Program-made: the position numbers and the translations under genes
From: Erwinia sorbitola
GTDB lineage: Bacteria > Pseudomonadota > Gammaproteobacteria > Enterobacterales > Enterobacteriaceae
Assembly: GCF_009738185.1 (NCBI RefSeq)
Contig: NZ_CP046509.1
Location: 2,483,501-2,547,500 of the forward strand
Reading direction: 5' to 3'
DNA: 64,000 nucleotides
In this document: piece by piece, positions 9,427 through 17,911 of the stretch
Layout: every line of letters begins with the position of its first letter
How positions within the stretch are numbered: the first letter of the stretch is position 1
The notes under the pieces: generated by a model
Databases searched by the model: none
What the model saw: the letters and a program-made list of their open reading frames with translations, nothing else
Told to the model about the DNA's origin: nothing

Positions 9427-9957
9427 ATGTTGAGATATCTGAATCGCTGCTCTGGCGGCCGGGGTGCCTGGTTACTTTTGGCACTGACCGCTTTCGCTCT
9501 TGAGATGACCGCGCTCTATTTTCAGCACGTGATGCTGCTGAAACCCTGCGTGATGTGTATCTATGAACGCTGCGCCCTGTTTGGGATTATGGGTGCCGGT
9601 ATCGTAGGCGCTATTGCGCCGAAAACGCCACTGCGCTGGGTCGCTATTGTGATCTGGCTCTACAGCGCCTGGGAAGGTGTTCGACTGGCATGGGAACACA
9701 CCATGATCCAGCTCCATCCATCGCCGTTTGTCACCTGCGATTTTGCCGCCCGTTTCCCGACGTGGCTGCCGCTGGATAAATGGTTCCCTTCTGTCTTTGT
9801 TGCCAGCGGTGATTGTGCTGACAAAGTCTGGTCATTCCTGACGCTGAGTATGCCGCAGTGGCTGGTGGGCATCTGCGCGGCCTACCTACTGGTAGCGGTA
9901 CTGGTGCTGATTGCTCAGGCTTTCAAACCTAAAAGACGCGACCTCTTCTCTCGCTAA
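9427..9957 (+). CDS. dsbB: Disulfide bond formation protein DsbB
   Basis: A four-helix inner-membrane protein of 176 residues (same as E. coli) that reoxidises periplasmic DsbA and passes electrons to quinone. Both redox pairs are visible: CVMC in the first periplasmic loop (about residues 41-44) and the second-loop cysteines in VTCDF and GDCAD. The start MLRYLNRCS aligns with E. coli MLRFLNQCS; an in-frame TTG at 9400 is not needed. Confidence 0.97.
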   Translation: MLRYLNRCSGGRGAWLLLALTAFALEMTALYFQHVMLLKPCVMCIYERCALFGIMGAGIVGAIAPKTPLRWVAIVIWLYSAWEGVRLAWEHTMIQLHPSPFVTCDFAARFPTWLPLDKWFPSVFVASGDCADKVWSFLTLSMPQWLVGICAAYLLVAVLVLIAQAFKPKRRDLFSR

Positions 9958-10000
9958 TTGACCCGTCGAAACCTGGATTCGTCTCCTGGTTTTGTCCTAC

Positions 10001-10030
10001 TGCCTCTTATTCCTCCGGGGATAAGAGGCA
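10001..10030. terminator. Perfect 10-bp hairpin after dsbB
   Basis: TGCCTCTTAT and ATAAGAGGCA form a perfect stem with a 10-nt loop. On the plus strand it is followed by A rather than T residues, so it is not a classic terminator for dsbB, but it sits directly behind the ycgN terminator and may block read-through from either side. Confidence 0.5.
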
Positions 10031-10058
10031 AAAAAAAAGCCCCGCATACGCGAAGCTT
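10031..10058 (-). terminator. Terminator after ycgN
   Basis: On the minus strand AAGC/GCTT and CGC/GCG pair around a 4-nt loop with a small internal bulge, followed by eight or more T. It lies 32 bases behind the ycgN stop. Confidence 0.7.
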
Positions 10059-10090
10059 TCTTATCTGTTGTTATTAGCTGCCCTTGCCGC

Positions 10091-10540
10091 TTATTTTCCA
10101 TACCAGCGCGGGCGATTAATAATATGCTCTTCCCAGTCAACCACTTCACTCTCATGCACGGCGATATGGCGTACAGAAATACGCGCAGCATGCATGGCCG
10201 CGCGCGAGCCGCTACGCAGCGGGTGCCATGGCGGCAGGGTTTTCCCTTCGGCCATCACGCGATAAGCACAGCTTGGCGGCAGCCACTGAAAAGTCGGCAG
10301 ATTATCACGCGTCAGCTTAATGCAATCCTCTTCAAGTTCGAAGCGAGTCTCATAGTTACGGCATTGGCAGCTTTTTATATTTAGCTGGTTACAGGCAACA
10401 TTGGTGAAATAAATTTCATCAGTATCAGCGTCCTGTAATTTATTCAGGCAACACTGGCCACAGCCATCACATAAGGACTCCCATTCCTCGTCGGTCATTT
10501 GTTCCAGCGTTTTGCGCTGCCAGAAAGGGGTATCAGTCAT
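10091..10540 (-). CDS. ycgN: UPF0260 family cysteine-cluster protein YcgN
   Basis: A 149-residue protein matching E. coli YcgN. The family mark is the cysteine cluster CDGCGQCC near residue 25, with further cysteines (NVACNQLN, KSCQCRNYE, SCAYR) that suggest a bound zinc or Fe-S centre. The function is unknown. The start at MTDTPFWQRK was chosen because it aligns with E. coli (MSDVPFWQSK); a longer frame reaches back to 10570. It follows ycgM on the same strand after 63 bases. Confidence 0.93.
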   Translation of the reverse strand: MTDTPFWQRKTLEQMTDEEWESLCDGCGQCCLNKLQDADTDEIYFTNVACNQLNIKSCQCRNYETRFELEEDCIKLTRDNLPTFQWLPPSCAYRVMAEGKTLPPWHPLRSGSRAAMHAARISVRHIAVHESEVVDWEEHIINRPRWYGK

Positions 10541-10603
10541 GTCAGGTGTCCGGTTAATGTTAAAGCCCACACCTTATAGAGGGTTCAGGCTCCAGTTGCA
10601 AGT

Positions 10604-11263
10604 TTACAGCACGCGCGTGGCGACTCCATGTCCTCCAACCAGCACTTCAAGACGGTCTCCGGAGACCATCGGGCCAACGCCTTCCGGTGTACCGGTAAGG
10701 ATCACATCACCGGCGCGCAGAGTGAAGAACTGACTCATATAAGCAATCAGCGGCAGAATTTTGTGAATCATATCGGCGGTGCGGCCCTGCTGGCGAATTT
10801 CACCGTTGACGATCAGCTTCAGCTCCACATCCTGCGGATCGTCTTTAAATTCGCTGACCGGTATAAAGCCGGATAGCGGGCAGGAATTATCAAAGCCTTT
10901 CGCTTTTTCCCATGGCTGCCCGGCTTTTTTACAACCTGCCTGGATATCGCGCAGGGTTAAATCCAGCGCAACGCCATACCCGGCTATCGCCTGCGCCACA
11001 TGCTGCTCGGTTGCATGCTTCAGGGTGGAGCCGATCAGCACTGCCAGTTCGATTTCATGATGAACCGCACCCAGGTTTTTCGGGATAGAGAGCGGCTGGC
11101 GGATATCACAGAGCGCGGTTTCCGGTTTGATAAACAGTACCGGTTCGGTCGGCGTGGCGCTGCCCATCTCTTTAATATGGTTAGCGTAGTTACTTCCTAC
11201 GCAGACGACTTTGCTGACCGGAAAATCTAACAGTGCGCCCTGCCAGTTATGATGCTGATACAT
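10604..11263 (-). CDS. ycgM: Fumarylacetoacetate hydrolase family protein YcgM
   Basis: A 219-residue protein, the same length as E. coli YcgM, starting MYQHHNWQGALLDFP behind an AGGGGAT site. The FAH fold signatures are VGSNYANHIKEMG and the metal-binding stretch VHHEIELAVLIG (the two glutamates), and near the end DVILTGTPEGVGP. Enzymes of this group hydrolyse or decarboxylate 2-oxo acids such as acylpyruvates and oxaloacetate with Mg2+ or Mn2+. The precise substrate here is not deducible. Confidence 0.93.
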   Translation of the reverse strand: MYQHHNWQGALLDFPVSKVVCVGSNYANHIKEMGSATPTEPVLFIKPETALCDIRQPLSIPKNLGAVHHEIELAVLIGSTLKHATEQHVAQAIAGYGVALDLTLRDIQAGCKKAGQPWEKAKGFDNSCPLSGFIPVSEFKDDPQDVELKLIVNGEIRQQGRTADMIHKILPLIAYMSQFFTLRAGDVILTGTPEGVGPMVSGDRLEVLVGGHGVATRVL

Positions 11264-11320
11264 GCTTATCCCCTGTTTAGTTAGAGTGGCTGCGCCAGCA
11301 TCGTGCCGCCGCATATCTGC

Positions 11321-12376
11321 TTACTGTACTGCTGGCTGGGCCGTAATGGCATCAGCCATCATGCCAATACTGATAGCGAAATAATAAGAACGATTCCAGC
11401 GCATCAGCGTACGAAAATTGTCATAAACCATAAATGAACGGCCGTCACCATCCTGAGGTGTGACGATCCACGCACGCTGGCCGCTACTGCTATTGTTCTC
11501 CGGGTGCATGACCTGCACACCCGCCTGCAACCACTGGGCCGGACTCTTCGCCTGGGAGGTTTTCAGCCCGGCCTGCTGCGCGTCAAAACCCGCAGGCAGC
11601 GTCACTTCCACGCCCCAGCCCTGCCCGGCGCGCCAGCCTTCACGCTGTAAATAGTTCGCGGTGGAGGCAAAGACATCATCCAGATTGTTCCAGATATCAA
11701 TTTTACCGTCACCGTCGCCATCTTTACCGTAGTTAAGGAATGAACTCGGCATAAACTGACTTTGGCCCATCGCACCAGCCCATGAGCCTTTAAGTTCGGC
11801 GGCAGTCATCTGCTGATTCTGGATAATACGCAGCGCAGCCATCAGCTCTTTAGTAAAGAAGGCTTCACGACGCCCTTCAAAAGCCAGGGTTGCCAGCGCA
11901 GAGACCACCTCTTCTCTGCCCTGTATGTTACCAAAGTGACTCTCCAGCGCCCAAAGGGCGACGATATAGTGTGCCTGAACGCCTGAGGCATTGGCTATCG
12001 GCTGAAGCTGGTTCTGATACTGTTGCAGGTAATCCCGCCCCTGGGCAATTTTTTCCGGCGTCAGCACCCTGTTCAGATAGTCGCTCAGAGTAACTTTGTT
12101 CTCCAGCTGACCGCGATCTGCTTTGATCACCCGGTCAACAAAATGCACGCCGGTAAAAGCGGTTTCAATGGTGGCATCGTCGAAGCCCTGCTGCCGGGCC
12201 TGAGCTTTTAACTGCTCGATATAACCAGGAAACTGCGCCGGGTCACGCCCCTGCTGTGAGAGCGTGCTATCAGGAGCGGCTGTAGTTGCCGGAGGGTTAA
12301 GGAAAGAAGCATGGCTGGCGGAACTGCCCAGCACCAGAAGAGAAAAAAGCAGAGAATTTACGGCAGACAGCTTCAT
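11321..12376 (-). CDS. Lytic murein transglycosylase, MltB family
   Basis: A 351-residue exported enzyme expected to cleave the glycan strands of peptidoglycan with formation of 1,6-anhydro-MurNAc. Residues 1-24 form a signal peptide ending near SHASFL, with no lipobox cysteine, so it is soluble periplasmic rather than a lipoprotein like MltB. The catalytic glutamate is in ALWALESHFGN (about residue 148), and SWAGAMGQSQFMPSSFLNYG is the family signature. DGDGDGKIDIWN is an aspartate-rich, EF-hand-like calcium site as in MltB. ATG at 12376 has AAGGAT at good spacing; an ATG three codons earlier overlaps that site. It sits between ycgM and ycgL, where E. coli has no such gene. Confidence 0.9.
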   Translation of the reverse strand: MKLSAVNSLLFSLLVLGSSASHASFLNPPATTAAPDSTLSQQGRDPAQFPGYIEQLKAQARQQGFDDATIETAFTGVHFVDRVIKADRGQLENKVTLSDYLNRVLTPEKIAQGRDYLQQYQNQLQPIANASGVQAHYIVALWALESHFGNIQGREEVVSALATLAFEGRREAFFTKELMAALRIIQNQQMTAAELKGSWAGAMGQSQFMPSSFLNYGKDGDGDGKIDIWNNLDDVFASTANYLQREGWRAGQGWGVEVTLPAGFDAQQAGLKTSQAKSPAQWLQAGVQVMHPENNSSSGQRAWIVTPQDGDGRSFMVYDNFRTLMRWNRSYYFAISIGMMADAITAQPAVQ

Positions 12377-12464
12377 GCTGGGCATCCTTTTATCACTATC
12401 TCCACCGGAAATTTATAATAAAAAAGCGAATTCTGACCAGTGGAGATATATTTGCAGATGATTC

Positions 12465-12743
12465 CTAAATAGTTTTTTTAACGTCGTCAAGATGTATCTT
12501 AAGCAGACTTTCCAACGGAGGAGGCAATTGTAAATAAAACCCCTCTTCACGCAGCGCAGTTTTTACTTTCTCAATATCAGCACCCACCAGCTTCTTGCTG
12601 CCGTCCAAAGGCAGCAACATTGCCAGCTTTGGCTTGCCAAACCCCTTCAGCAGGGCTTCCGGGACGCGTGAGAAATCGTCTTTTTTTTCAACATAAAGAT
12701 AAGTCTGGTCGCGCTGCGGACTTCTGTAGATCACACAAAACAT
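12465..12743 (-). CDS. ycgL: YcgL domain protein
   Basis: A 92-residue protein nearly identical in pattern to E. coli YcgL (MFCVIYRSPQRDQTYLYVEK, KLAMLLPLDGSKKL, GFYLQLPPP). Function unknown. It is divergent from minC, as in E. coli; the 156 bases between them must hold both promoters. Confidence 0.94.
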   Translation of the reverse strand: MFCVIYRSPQRDQTYLYVEKKDDFSRVPEALLKGFGKPKLAMLLPLDGSKKLVGADIEKVKTALREEGFYLQLPPPLESLLKIHLDDVKKTI

Positions 12744-12899
12744 ATTTTTTACTCGAATTAACCTGGATGGTGACTTGCCTGAATATTACAGTAACTATAA
12801 CATGCTTGCAGAACTTCGGAATATTGCCTGTCTTGATTAAACACCTGAAAGTGGTGTTGATTTAGCCAGGATGGGAAATAACAGGACTGAGCGGGACAG

Positions 12900-13592
12900 A
12901 TGTCACAATCGCCAATCGAGTTAAAGGGCAGCAGTTTTACGCTGTCGGTCGTTCATTTGCATCACACCGATCCTGCAATCGTGCGTAAAGCCATTGAGGA
13001 AAAAATCAGTCAGGCACCCGCTTTTCTGAAAAATGCTCCGGTGGTGATAAACGTCTCCTCATTAACCAGCGAGGTTCACTGGCGACAGATGCAGCAGGCG
13101 ATCGTTGCAACCGGGTTACATATTGTTGGTATCAGTGGCTGCAAAGACGGTCAGCTAAAGCGCATGATTTCCCGCTCTGGCCTGCCGATTTTAAACGAAG
13201 GAAAAGAGCAGAAGCCAGGTCCTGAGATTACAGCGCCTGCCATCCCCATCGAGCAGCCCGCTACGAAAACCCGGCTTATTAATACTCCTGTACGTTCAGG
13301 ACAGCAGATTTATGCTAAAAATTGCGATTTGATCGTCACCAGCAGCGTCAGCGCCGGTGCCGAACTGATTGCTGACGGCAATATTCACATTTATGGCATG
13401 ATGCGCGGCCGCGCCCTGGCTGGCGCTTCCGGTGAAAAGAGTTGCCAGATTTTTTGTACCAGTTTATCCGCAGAGCTGGTTTCCATCGCCGGTAATTACT
13501 GGATTATGGATCAGATACCTGCTGAATTTTTCGGAAAAGCGTCTCGTCTTTGTCTTAAAGACGGCGCATTGACTATACAGACATTGAACTGA
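12900..13592 (+). CDS. minC: Septum site-determining protein MinC
   Basis: The division inhibitor of the Min system, 230 residues. An N-terminal domain that antagonises FtsZ (about 1-105) is followed by a proline-rich linker and the beta-helical C-terminal domain (about 125-230) that binds MinD; RSGQQIYAKNCDLIVTSSVS and GNIHIYGMMRGRALAG mark the latter. First gene of minCDE, 42 bases before minD. Confidence 0.97.
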   Translation: MSQSPIELKGSSFTLSVVHLHHTDPAIVRKAIEEKISQAPAFLKNAPVVINVSSLTSEVHWRQMQQAIVATGLHIVGISGCKDGQLKRMISRSGLPILNEGKEQKPGPEITAPAIPIEQPATKTRLINTPVRSGQQIYAKNCDLIVTSSVSAGAELIADGNIHIYGMMRGRALAGASGEKSCQIFCTSLSAELVSIAGNYWIMDQIPAEFFGKASRLCLKDGALTIQTLN

Positions 13593-13634
13593 GCCAGGCT
13601 ATCGAGCCCTTTCTTTTCTTAAGGAAATTATTAT

Positions 13635-14447
13635 ATGGCACGCATTATTGTTGTTACATCAGGTAAGGGAGGCGTTGGCAAAACCACGTCCAGCGCGGCC
13701 ATCGCTACCGGTTTGGCGCAGAAAGGTAAAAAAACCGTCGTTATCGATTTCGATATCGGTCTGCGTAACTTAGATTTAATTATGGGCTGCGAACGTCGCG
13801 TTGTTTATGACTTTGTGAACGTTATCCAGGGTGATGCTACGCTGAACCAGGCGCTGATAAAAGATAAACGTACCGAAAACCTGTTTATCCTGCCAGCATC
13901 CCAGACGCGCGATAAAGACGCCCTCACCCGTGACGGCGTGGAAAAAGTGCTGGATGACCTTGCCACCATGGAGTTCGAATTCATCGTTTGTGACTCCCCG
14001 GCAGGCATCGAGACCGGCGCGCTGATGGCGTTATATTTTGCTGATGAAGCGATTATCACCACCAACCCGGAAGTCTCTTCGGTGCGTGACTCTGACCGCA
14101 TCCTCGGTATTTTGTCTTCTAAATCACGCCGTGCTGAAAGAGGACAGGATGCTATTAAAGAACACCTGTTGCTGACTCGTTACAATCCGGGCCGCGTTAA
14201 TCGTGGTGATATGTTGAGCATGGAAGACGTGCTGGAAATTCTGCGTATTCCTCTGGCTGGTGTTATCCCGGAAGATCAGTCTGTACTGCGTGCCTCAAAC
14301 CAGGGTGAGCCCGTGATCCTGGATGCCGAATCTGACGCTGGTAAAGCCTATGCTGATACCGTTGACCGTCTGCTCGGTGAAGATCGTCCCTTCCGCTTCA
14401 TTGAAGAAGAGAAGAAGGGTTTCCTGAAACGCCTGTTTGGGGGATAA
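13635..14447 (+). CDS. minD: Septum site-determining ATPase MinD
   Basis: A membrane-cycling ATPase of 270 residues, the E. coli length. The deviant Walker A motif is SGKGGVGKTTSSA at residues 9-21, and the C-terminal amphipathic membrane helix is EEKKGFLKRLFGG. It recruits MinC to the membrane near the poles and oscillates through MinE. It ends 3 bases before minE. Confidence 0.98.
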   Translation: MARIIVVTSGKGGVGKTTSSAAIATGLAQKGKKTVVIDFDIGLRNLDLIMGCERRVVYDFVNVIQGDATLNQALIKDKRTENLFILPASQTRDKDALTRDGVEKVLDDLATMEFEFIVCDSPAGIETGALMALYFADEAIITTNPEVSSVRDSDRILGILSSKSRRAERGQDAIKEHLLLTRYNPGRVNRGDMLSMEDVLEILRIPLAGVIPEDQSVLRASNQGEPVILDAESDAGKAYADTVDRLLGEDRPFRFIEEEKKGFLKRLFGG

Positions 14448-14450
14448 ACC

Positions 14451-14726
14451 ATGGCCTTACTCGATTTCTTTTTATCCCGTAAAAAGAGCACAGCCAATAT
14501 TGCCAAGGAACGGCTACAGATTATTGTGGCAGAACGTAGACGGGGAGATCACGAGCCCCACTATTTGCCACAGTTGAAAAGGGACATTCTGGAAGTGATC
14601 TGTAAATATGTGAAAATTGATCCGGAGATGCTTAGTGTCAAGCTGGATCAAAAAGATGATGATATCTCTATTCTTGAACTGAACGTGACGTTGCCGGAAA
14701 CGGAAACGGAAGAAACACCGAAATGA
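14451..14726 (+). CDS. minE: Cell division topological specificity factor MinE
   Basis: A 91-residue protein (E. coli 88). The N-terminal membrane-targeting segment is MALLDFFLSRKK, and the anti-MinCD helix ANIAKERLQIIVAERR precedes the dimerising beta domain. The last residues are an acidic ETETEETPK tail slightly longer than in E. coli. Last gene of minCDE, followed at once by a strong terminator. Confidence 0.97.
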   Translation: MALLDFFLSRKKSTANIAKERLQIIVAERRRGDHEPHYLPQLKRDILEVICKYVKIDPEMLSVKLDQKDDDISILELNVTLPETETEETPK

Positions 14727-14741
14727 TCTTCTCCTGCTCAT

Positions 14742-14773
14742 AATTTTCCCCTGCTTTTGTGCAGGGGAAAATT
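14742..14773. terminator. Bidirectional terminator between minE and rnd
   Basis: A perfect 13-bp inverted repeat (AATTTTCCCCTGC and its complement) with a 6-nt loop; its A/T-rich base allows termination from both sides. Confidence 0.85.
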
Positions 14774-14780
14774 GCAGGAT

Positions 14781-15902
14781 TTACCCGGCTGCGAGAATCT
14801 CTTCGATCCCGGTAGCCAGCAGCGCCCCACGCCAGCCATCCAGCAGTTCCGGTTTACCCGCCTTCGGTTTCAACTTCCAGTGCCAGTTCAGCAGCTGATT
14901 AATTTGACGACGTGATGCCAGCAGCTCCTGACTCAGACCATGCTGCTCTGCGGTTTCTGCCACCAGCGCCTTCAGGCTTTTAAACACCTGCTTGTAGTTC
15001 GGGTAATCAATAAGATTCGGCACCGGCTCCGGCAGCTGATCTTCATCAAGTGCATTAGCCTCTGCCACCATTGCCACCAGAGCTTTTCCGTGGAAACGGA
15101 TCTCCTGACCGGGTAACCCAAGGTGGTCAAGTTCGCCAAGGGTACCAGGCATAAAGCGCGCCACTTTCCACAGGTTCTCTTCACGCACGACAAAGTTAAC
15201 CGCCATATCTTTCTCGCGGGCCAGTTTGAGGCGCCAGGCAGCCATCAGACGCAACGCAGCAAGCTGGCGCGGACGCAGCTGCCAGGCATTAGTGATATCG
15301 CGATAGGCTTCCTCTGGATCAACCACCATGGTACGACGCTGGCACAGCAGACGGCACTCATCCAGCGCAGCGGCCATCTGCCCGGCTTCTTCTGTTTCCG
15401 CAGTCAGTTTAATGGCGATCGGCAGCAGGTAGAACACATCGGCTGCGGCGTAGACACACTGTTTTTCCGTTAACGGACGCGCCAGCCAGTCAGTACGTGA
15501 CTCGCTTTTGTCCAGTGCGATACCGGTGAAAGATTCAACAATGGTGGCAAATCCGCAGGAGAGCGGACGACCGCTAAAAGCGGCGAGGATCTGGGTATCA
15601 ACCATCGGCTGTGGTAAGACACCAAACTCATGATGGAACACTTCAAGGTCTTCGCTACCGGCATGGAGATACTTGATAACCTGCTGATCCGTTAACAAAT
15701 CGCGAAATGGCGTCCAGTCAGTAATAGGCAGCGGGTCGATTAGAGAGATGGTTTCACCGTCAAAAAGCTGGATCAAACCAAGTCGGGGATAATAGGTGCG
15801 GGTACGGACAAACTCAGTATCCAGCGCCAGCGCAGGAACCTGACGAGCGCGCTGGCATACTTCAGCCAGCGCATCATTAGTGGTAATCATGATGTAATTC
15901 AA
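14781..15902 (-). CDS. rnd: Ribonuclease D (UUG start)
   Basis: A 3'-5' exoribonuclease that trims tRNA and other small RNA ends, 373 residues (E. coli 375). DEDD-type motifs are visible: ALDTEFVRTRTY (Exo I), LHAGSEDLEVF (Exo II) and CVYAAADVFYLL (Exo III, with the tyrosine of the DEDDy class). Two HRDC regions follow. I place the start at a TTG codon at 15902 because it gives M-NYIMITTNDALA, aligned with E. coli MNYQMITTDDALA; E. coli rnd is also known to start with UUG. Longer frames to 16010 run into the end of fadD. Confidence 0.93.
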   Translation of the reverse strand: MNYIMITTNDALAEVCQRARQVPALALDTEFVRTRTYYPRLGLIQLFDGETISLIDPLPITDWTPFRDLLTDQQVIKYLHAGSEDLEVFHHEFGVLPQPMVDTQILAAFSGRPLSCGFATIVESFTGIALDKSESRTDWLARPLTEKQCVYAAADVFYLLPIAIKLTAETEEAGQMAAALDECRLLCQRRTMVVDPEEAYRDITNAWQLRPRQLAALRLMAAWRLKLAREKDMAVNFVVREENLWKVARFMPGTLGELDHLGLPGQEIRFHGKALVAMVAEANALDEDQLPEPVPNLIDYPNYKQVFKSLKALVAETAEQHGLSQELLASRRQINQLLNWHWKLKPKAGKPELLDGWRGALLATGIEEILAAG

Positions 15903-16009
15903 AATAGCGTTCTCTCGCCACTGACGGGTCATGCCGGTGGTCAACTGTAAATGCGCAATAAAAAAGCCGGTTACCCGGCATGATACATTCTCAGCAAAAC
16001 GACCGACCA

Positions 16010-17695
16010 TCAGGCTGCTGGTGGTTGTGCTTTGATAGCTTCCTCGCGCAGTTCGCGGCGCAGGATTTTGCCGACATTGGTTTTGGGAAGTTCGTCCCTA
16101 AACTCAACAATTCTGGGTACTTTATAGCCTGTCAGGTTCTTTTTGCAGTGGGCGATCAGCTCTTCTTTGGTCAGTGACGGATCTTTCTTCACTACACAAA
16201 TTTTCACCGTTTCCCCTGCGACATCGTTTGGCACACCGATTGCGGCCGCTTCACGCACTTTCGGGTGCAGCATCAGAACATCTTCAATCTCATTGGGATA
16301 AACATTGAAACCGGAAACCAGAATCATATCCTTTTTACGATCGATAATGCGCAGGAAACCTTCGTCGTCAACGGTAACAATATCACCGCTGCGAAGCCAT
16401 CCATTTTTTAAAACTTCATCGGTAGCGTCCGGGCGCTGCCAGTAGCCAAGCATCACCTGCGGGCCTTTTATGCACAGCTCACCCGGCTCCCCTTCCGCTA
16501 CCTCATTACCGGCATCGTCGACCAGCATAATATCGGTCGAGGGCACCGGCAGACCAATGCTGCCGTTGTGACACTGAATGTCATAAGGATTAACCGACAC
16601 CAGCGGAGAACATTCGGTCAGGCCATAGCCTTCCAGCAAATAGTGGCCGGTCAGCTTTTCCCATCGTTCTGCCACGGCTTTCTGTACAGCCATCCCGCCG
16701 CCTGCGGAGAGCGTCAGCGTGGAGAAATCCAGCTTATTAAAGCCTTCGTCGTTCAGCAGCGCATTAAACAAAGTATTCACGCCGGTTATCGCGGTAAACG
16801 GATATTTACTCAGTTCTTTCACCAGGCCCGGGATGTCACGCGGATTGGTAATTAACAGGTTTGCACCGCCCAGTTCGATAAACAACAGGCAGTTCACCGT
16901 CAGGGCGAAAATATGATAAAGCGGCAGTGCGGTGACCACGGTTTCTTTACCGGCTTTTAACAGTGAACCATAGGTCGCTTTGGTCTGTTCAAGGTTAGCC
17001 TGCATATTACGGTGGGTCAGCATCGCCCCTTTCGCTACGCCGGTTGTACCGCCGGTATATTGCAAAAAGGCGAGATCGTCATTAATGATCTGTGGCTTGA
17101 TATACTCCATCTGTGCGCCATCGTGTAGCGCCTGACGGAATGAGATAGCGCCTGGAAGATAATATTTTGGCACCATCTTTTTAATATATTTGACGACAAA
17201 GTTAACCAGCGTTCCCTTTGCGGCTGAGAGCTGATCGCCCAGCCGGGTGAGGATCACATGTTTTACCGCGGTCTGCGCGACAACCTTCTCCAGCGTATGG
17301 GCAAAGTTAGAGACAATCACAATGGCGCTTGCGCCGCTGTCATTTAACTGATGCTCCAGTTCACGCGGCGTATAAAGCGGATTAACGTTCACTACAATCA
17401 TTCCGGCACGCAAAATACCAAATAGCGCGATGGGATATTGCAGAAGGTTTGGCATCATCAGCGCCACACGGTCGCCTTTCTTCAGCCCCAGCCCCTGCTG
17501 TAAATAGGCAGCAAACGCCCGGCTGCGCTCATCGAGCTGCTGAAAGGAGATACTTTTCCCCATATTGATAAATGCCGTTTGCCCGGCATAGCGCAGCGCG
17601 GCGTGTTCGAAAAGATCAATCAGGGAACCGTAACGATCAGCATTAATATCCGCCGGTACATCGGCCGGATAGCGATTTAACCAAACCTTATGCAA
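16010..17695 (-). CDS. fadD: Long-chain fatty acid-CoA ligase FadD (UUG start)
   Basis: Activates imported long-chain fatty acids to acyl-CoA at the inner membrane, the entry step of beta-oxidation. The AMP-binding loop YTGGTTGVAKGA is near residue 213 and the FACS signature NGWLRSGDIVTVDDEGFL is near residue 430. A TTG start at 17695 with GAGGTG five bases upstream gives exactly 561 residues (the E. coli length) and M-HKVWLNRYPADVP, matching E. coli MKKVWLNRYPADVP. An ATG at 17728 would add 11 residues. It precedes rnd on the same strand, and a FadR-type operator lies upstream. Confidence 0.96.
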   Translation of the reverse strand: MHKVWLNRYPADVPADINADRYGSLIDLFEHAALRYAGQTAFINMGKSISFQQLDERSRAFAAYLQQGLGLKKGDRVALMMPNLLQYPIALFGILRAGMIVVNVNPLYTPRELEHQLNDSGASAIVIVSNFAHTLEKVVAQTAVKHVILTRLGDQLSAAKGTLVNFVVKYIKKMVPKYYLPGAISFRQALHDGAQMEYIKPQIINDDLAFLQYTGGTTGVAKGAMLTHRNMQANLEQTKATYGSLLKAGKETVVTALPLYHIFALTVNCLLFIELGGANLLITNPRDIPGLVKELSKYPFTAITGVNTLFNALLNDEGFNKLDFSTLTLSAGGGMAVQKAVAERWEKLTGHYLLEGYGLTECSPLVSVNPYDIQCHNGSIGLPVPSTDIMLVDDAGNEVAEGEPGELCIKGPQVMLGYWQRPDATDEVLKNGWLRSGDIVTVDDEGFLRIIDRKKDMILVSGFNVYPNEIEDVLMLHPKVREAAAIGVPNDVAGETVKICVVKKDPSLTKEELIAHCKKNLTGYKVPRIVEFRDELPKTNVGKILRRELREEAIKAQPPAA

Positions 17696-17766
17696 GGAAA
17701 CACCTCGAAAATTATAATTTGTTGTCATCGCAGCCTCGACCAGTCAGCGCCCGTTAACATTATTTT

Positions 17767-17783
17767 AACTCAGCGTACCAGTT
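17767..17783 (-). promoter_or_regulatory. FadR-type operator upstream of fadD
   Basis: Read on the minus strand the site is AACTGGTACGCTGAGTT, which carries the CTGGT...GTT pattern of FadR operators (close to the fadBA site around CTGGTACG). It is 71 bases from the fadD start. A second, half-site match (ACTGGTC) lies nearer the gene at about 17735-17741. Confidence 0.6.
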
Positions 17784-17850
17784 TGCTCAGGTCTCTGTTT
17801 AGAGGTTGCGAAGTTCATCACTAAATTTCTCTCATCCTGAGAGATTAAAT

Positions 17851-17890
17851 AAAAAAAGGCCCATCCGCTGATGCCTGGCGGATCGGCCTG
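17851..17890 (-). terminator. Terminator after yeaY
   Basis: AGGCC/GGCCT and ATCCGC/GCGGAT pair with a single mismatch between the two blocks; seven T follow on the minus strand. It lies 22 bases behind the yeaY stop, upstream of the fadD promoter. Confidence 0.85.
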
Positions 17891-17911
17891 ATTAACGATT
17901 AAACTAATAGA

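Noticed and set aside
16010..17728. ATG at 17728 as the fadD start
   Set aside because: The TTG at 17695 has a GAGGTG site at ideal spacing and yields the exact family length; the ATG adds 11 non-conserved residues.
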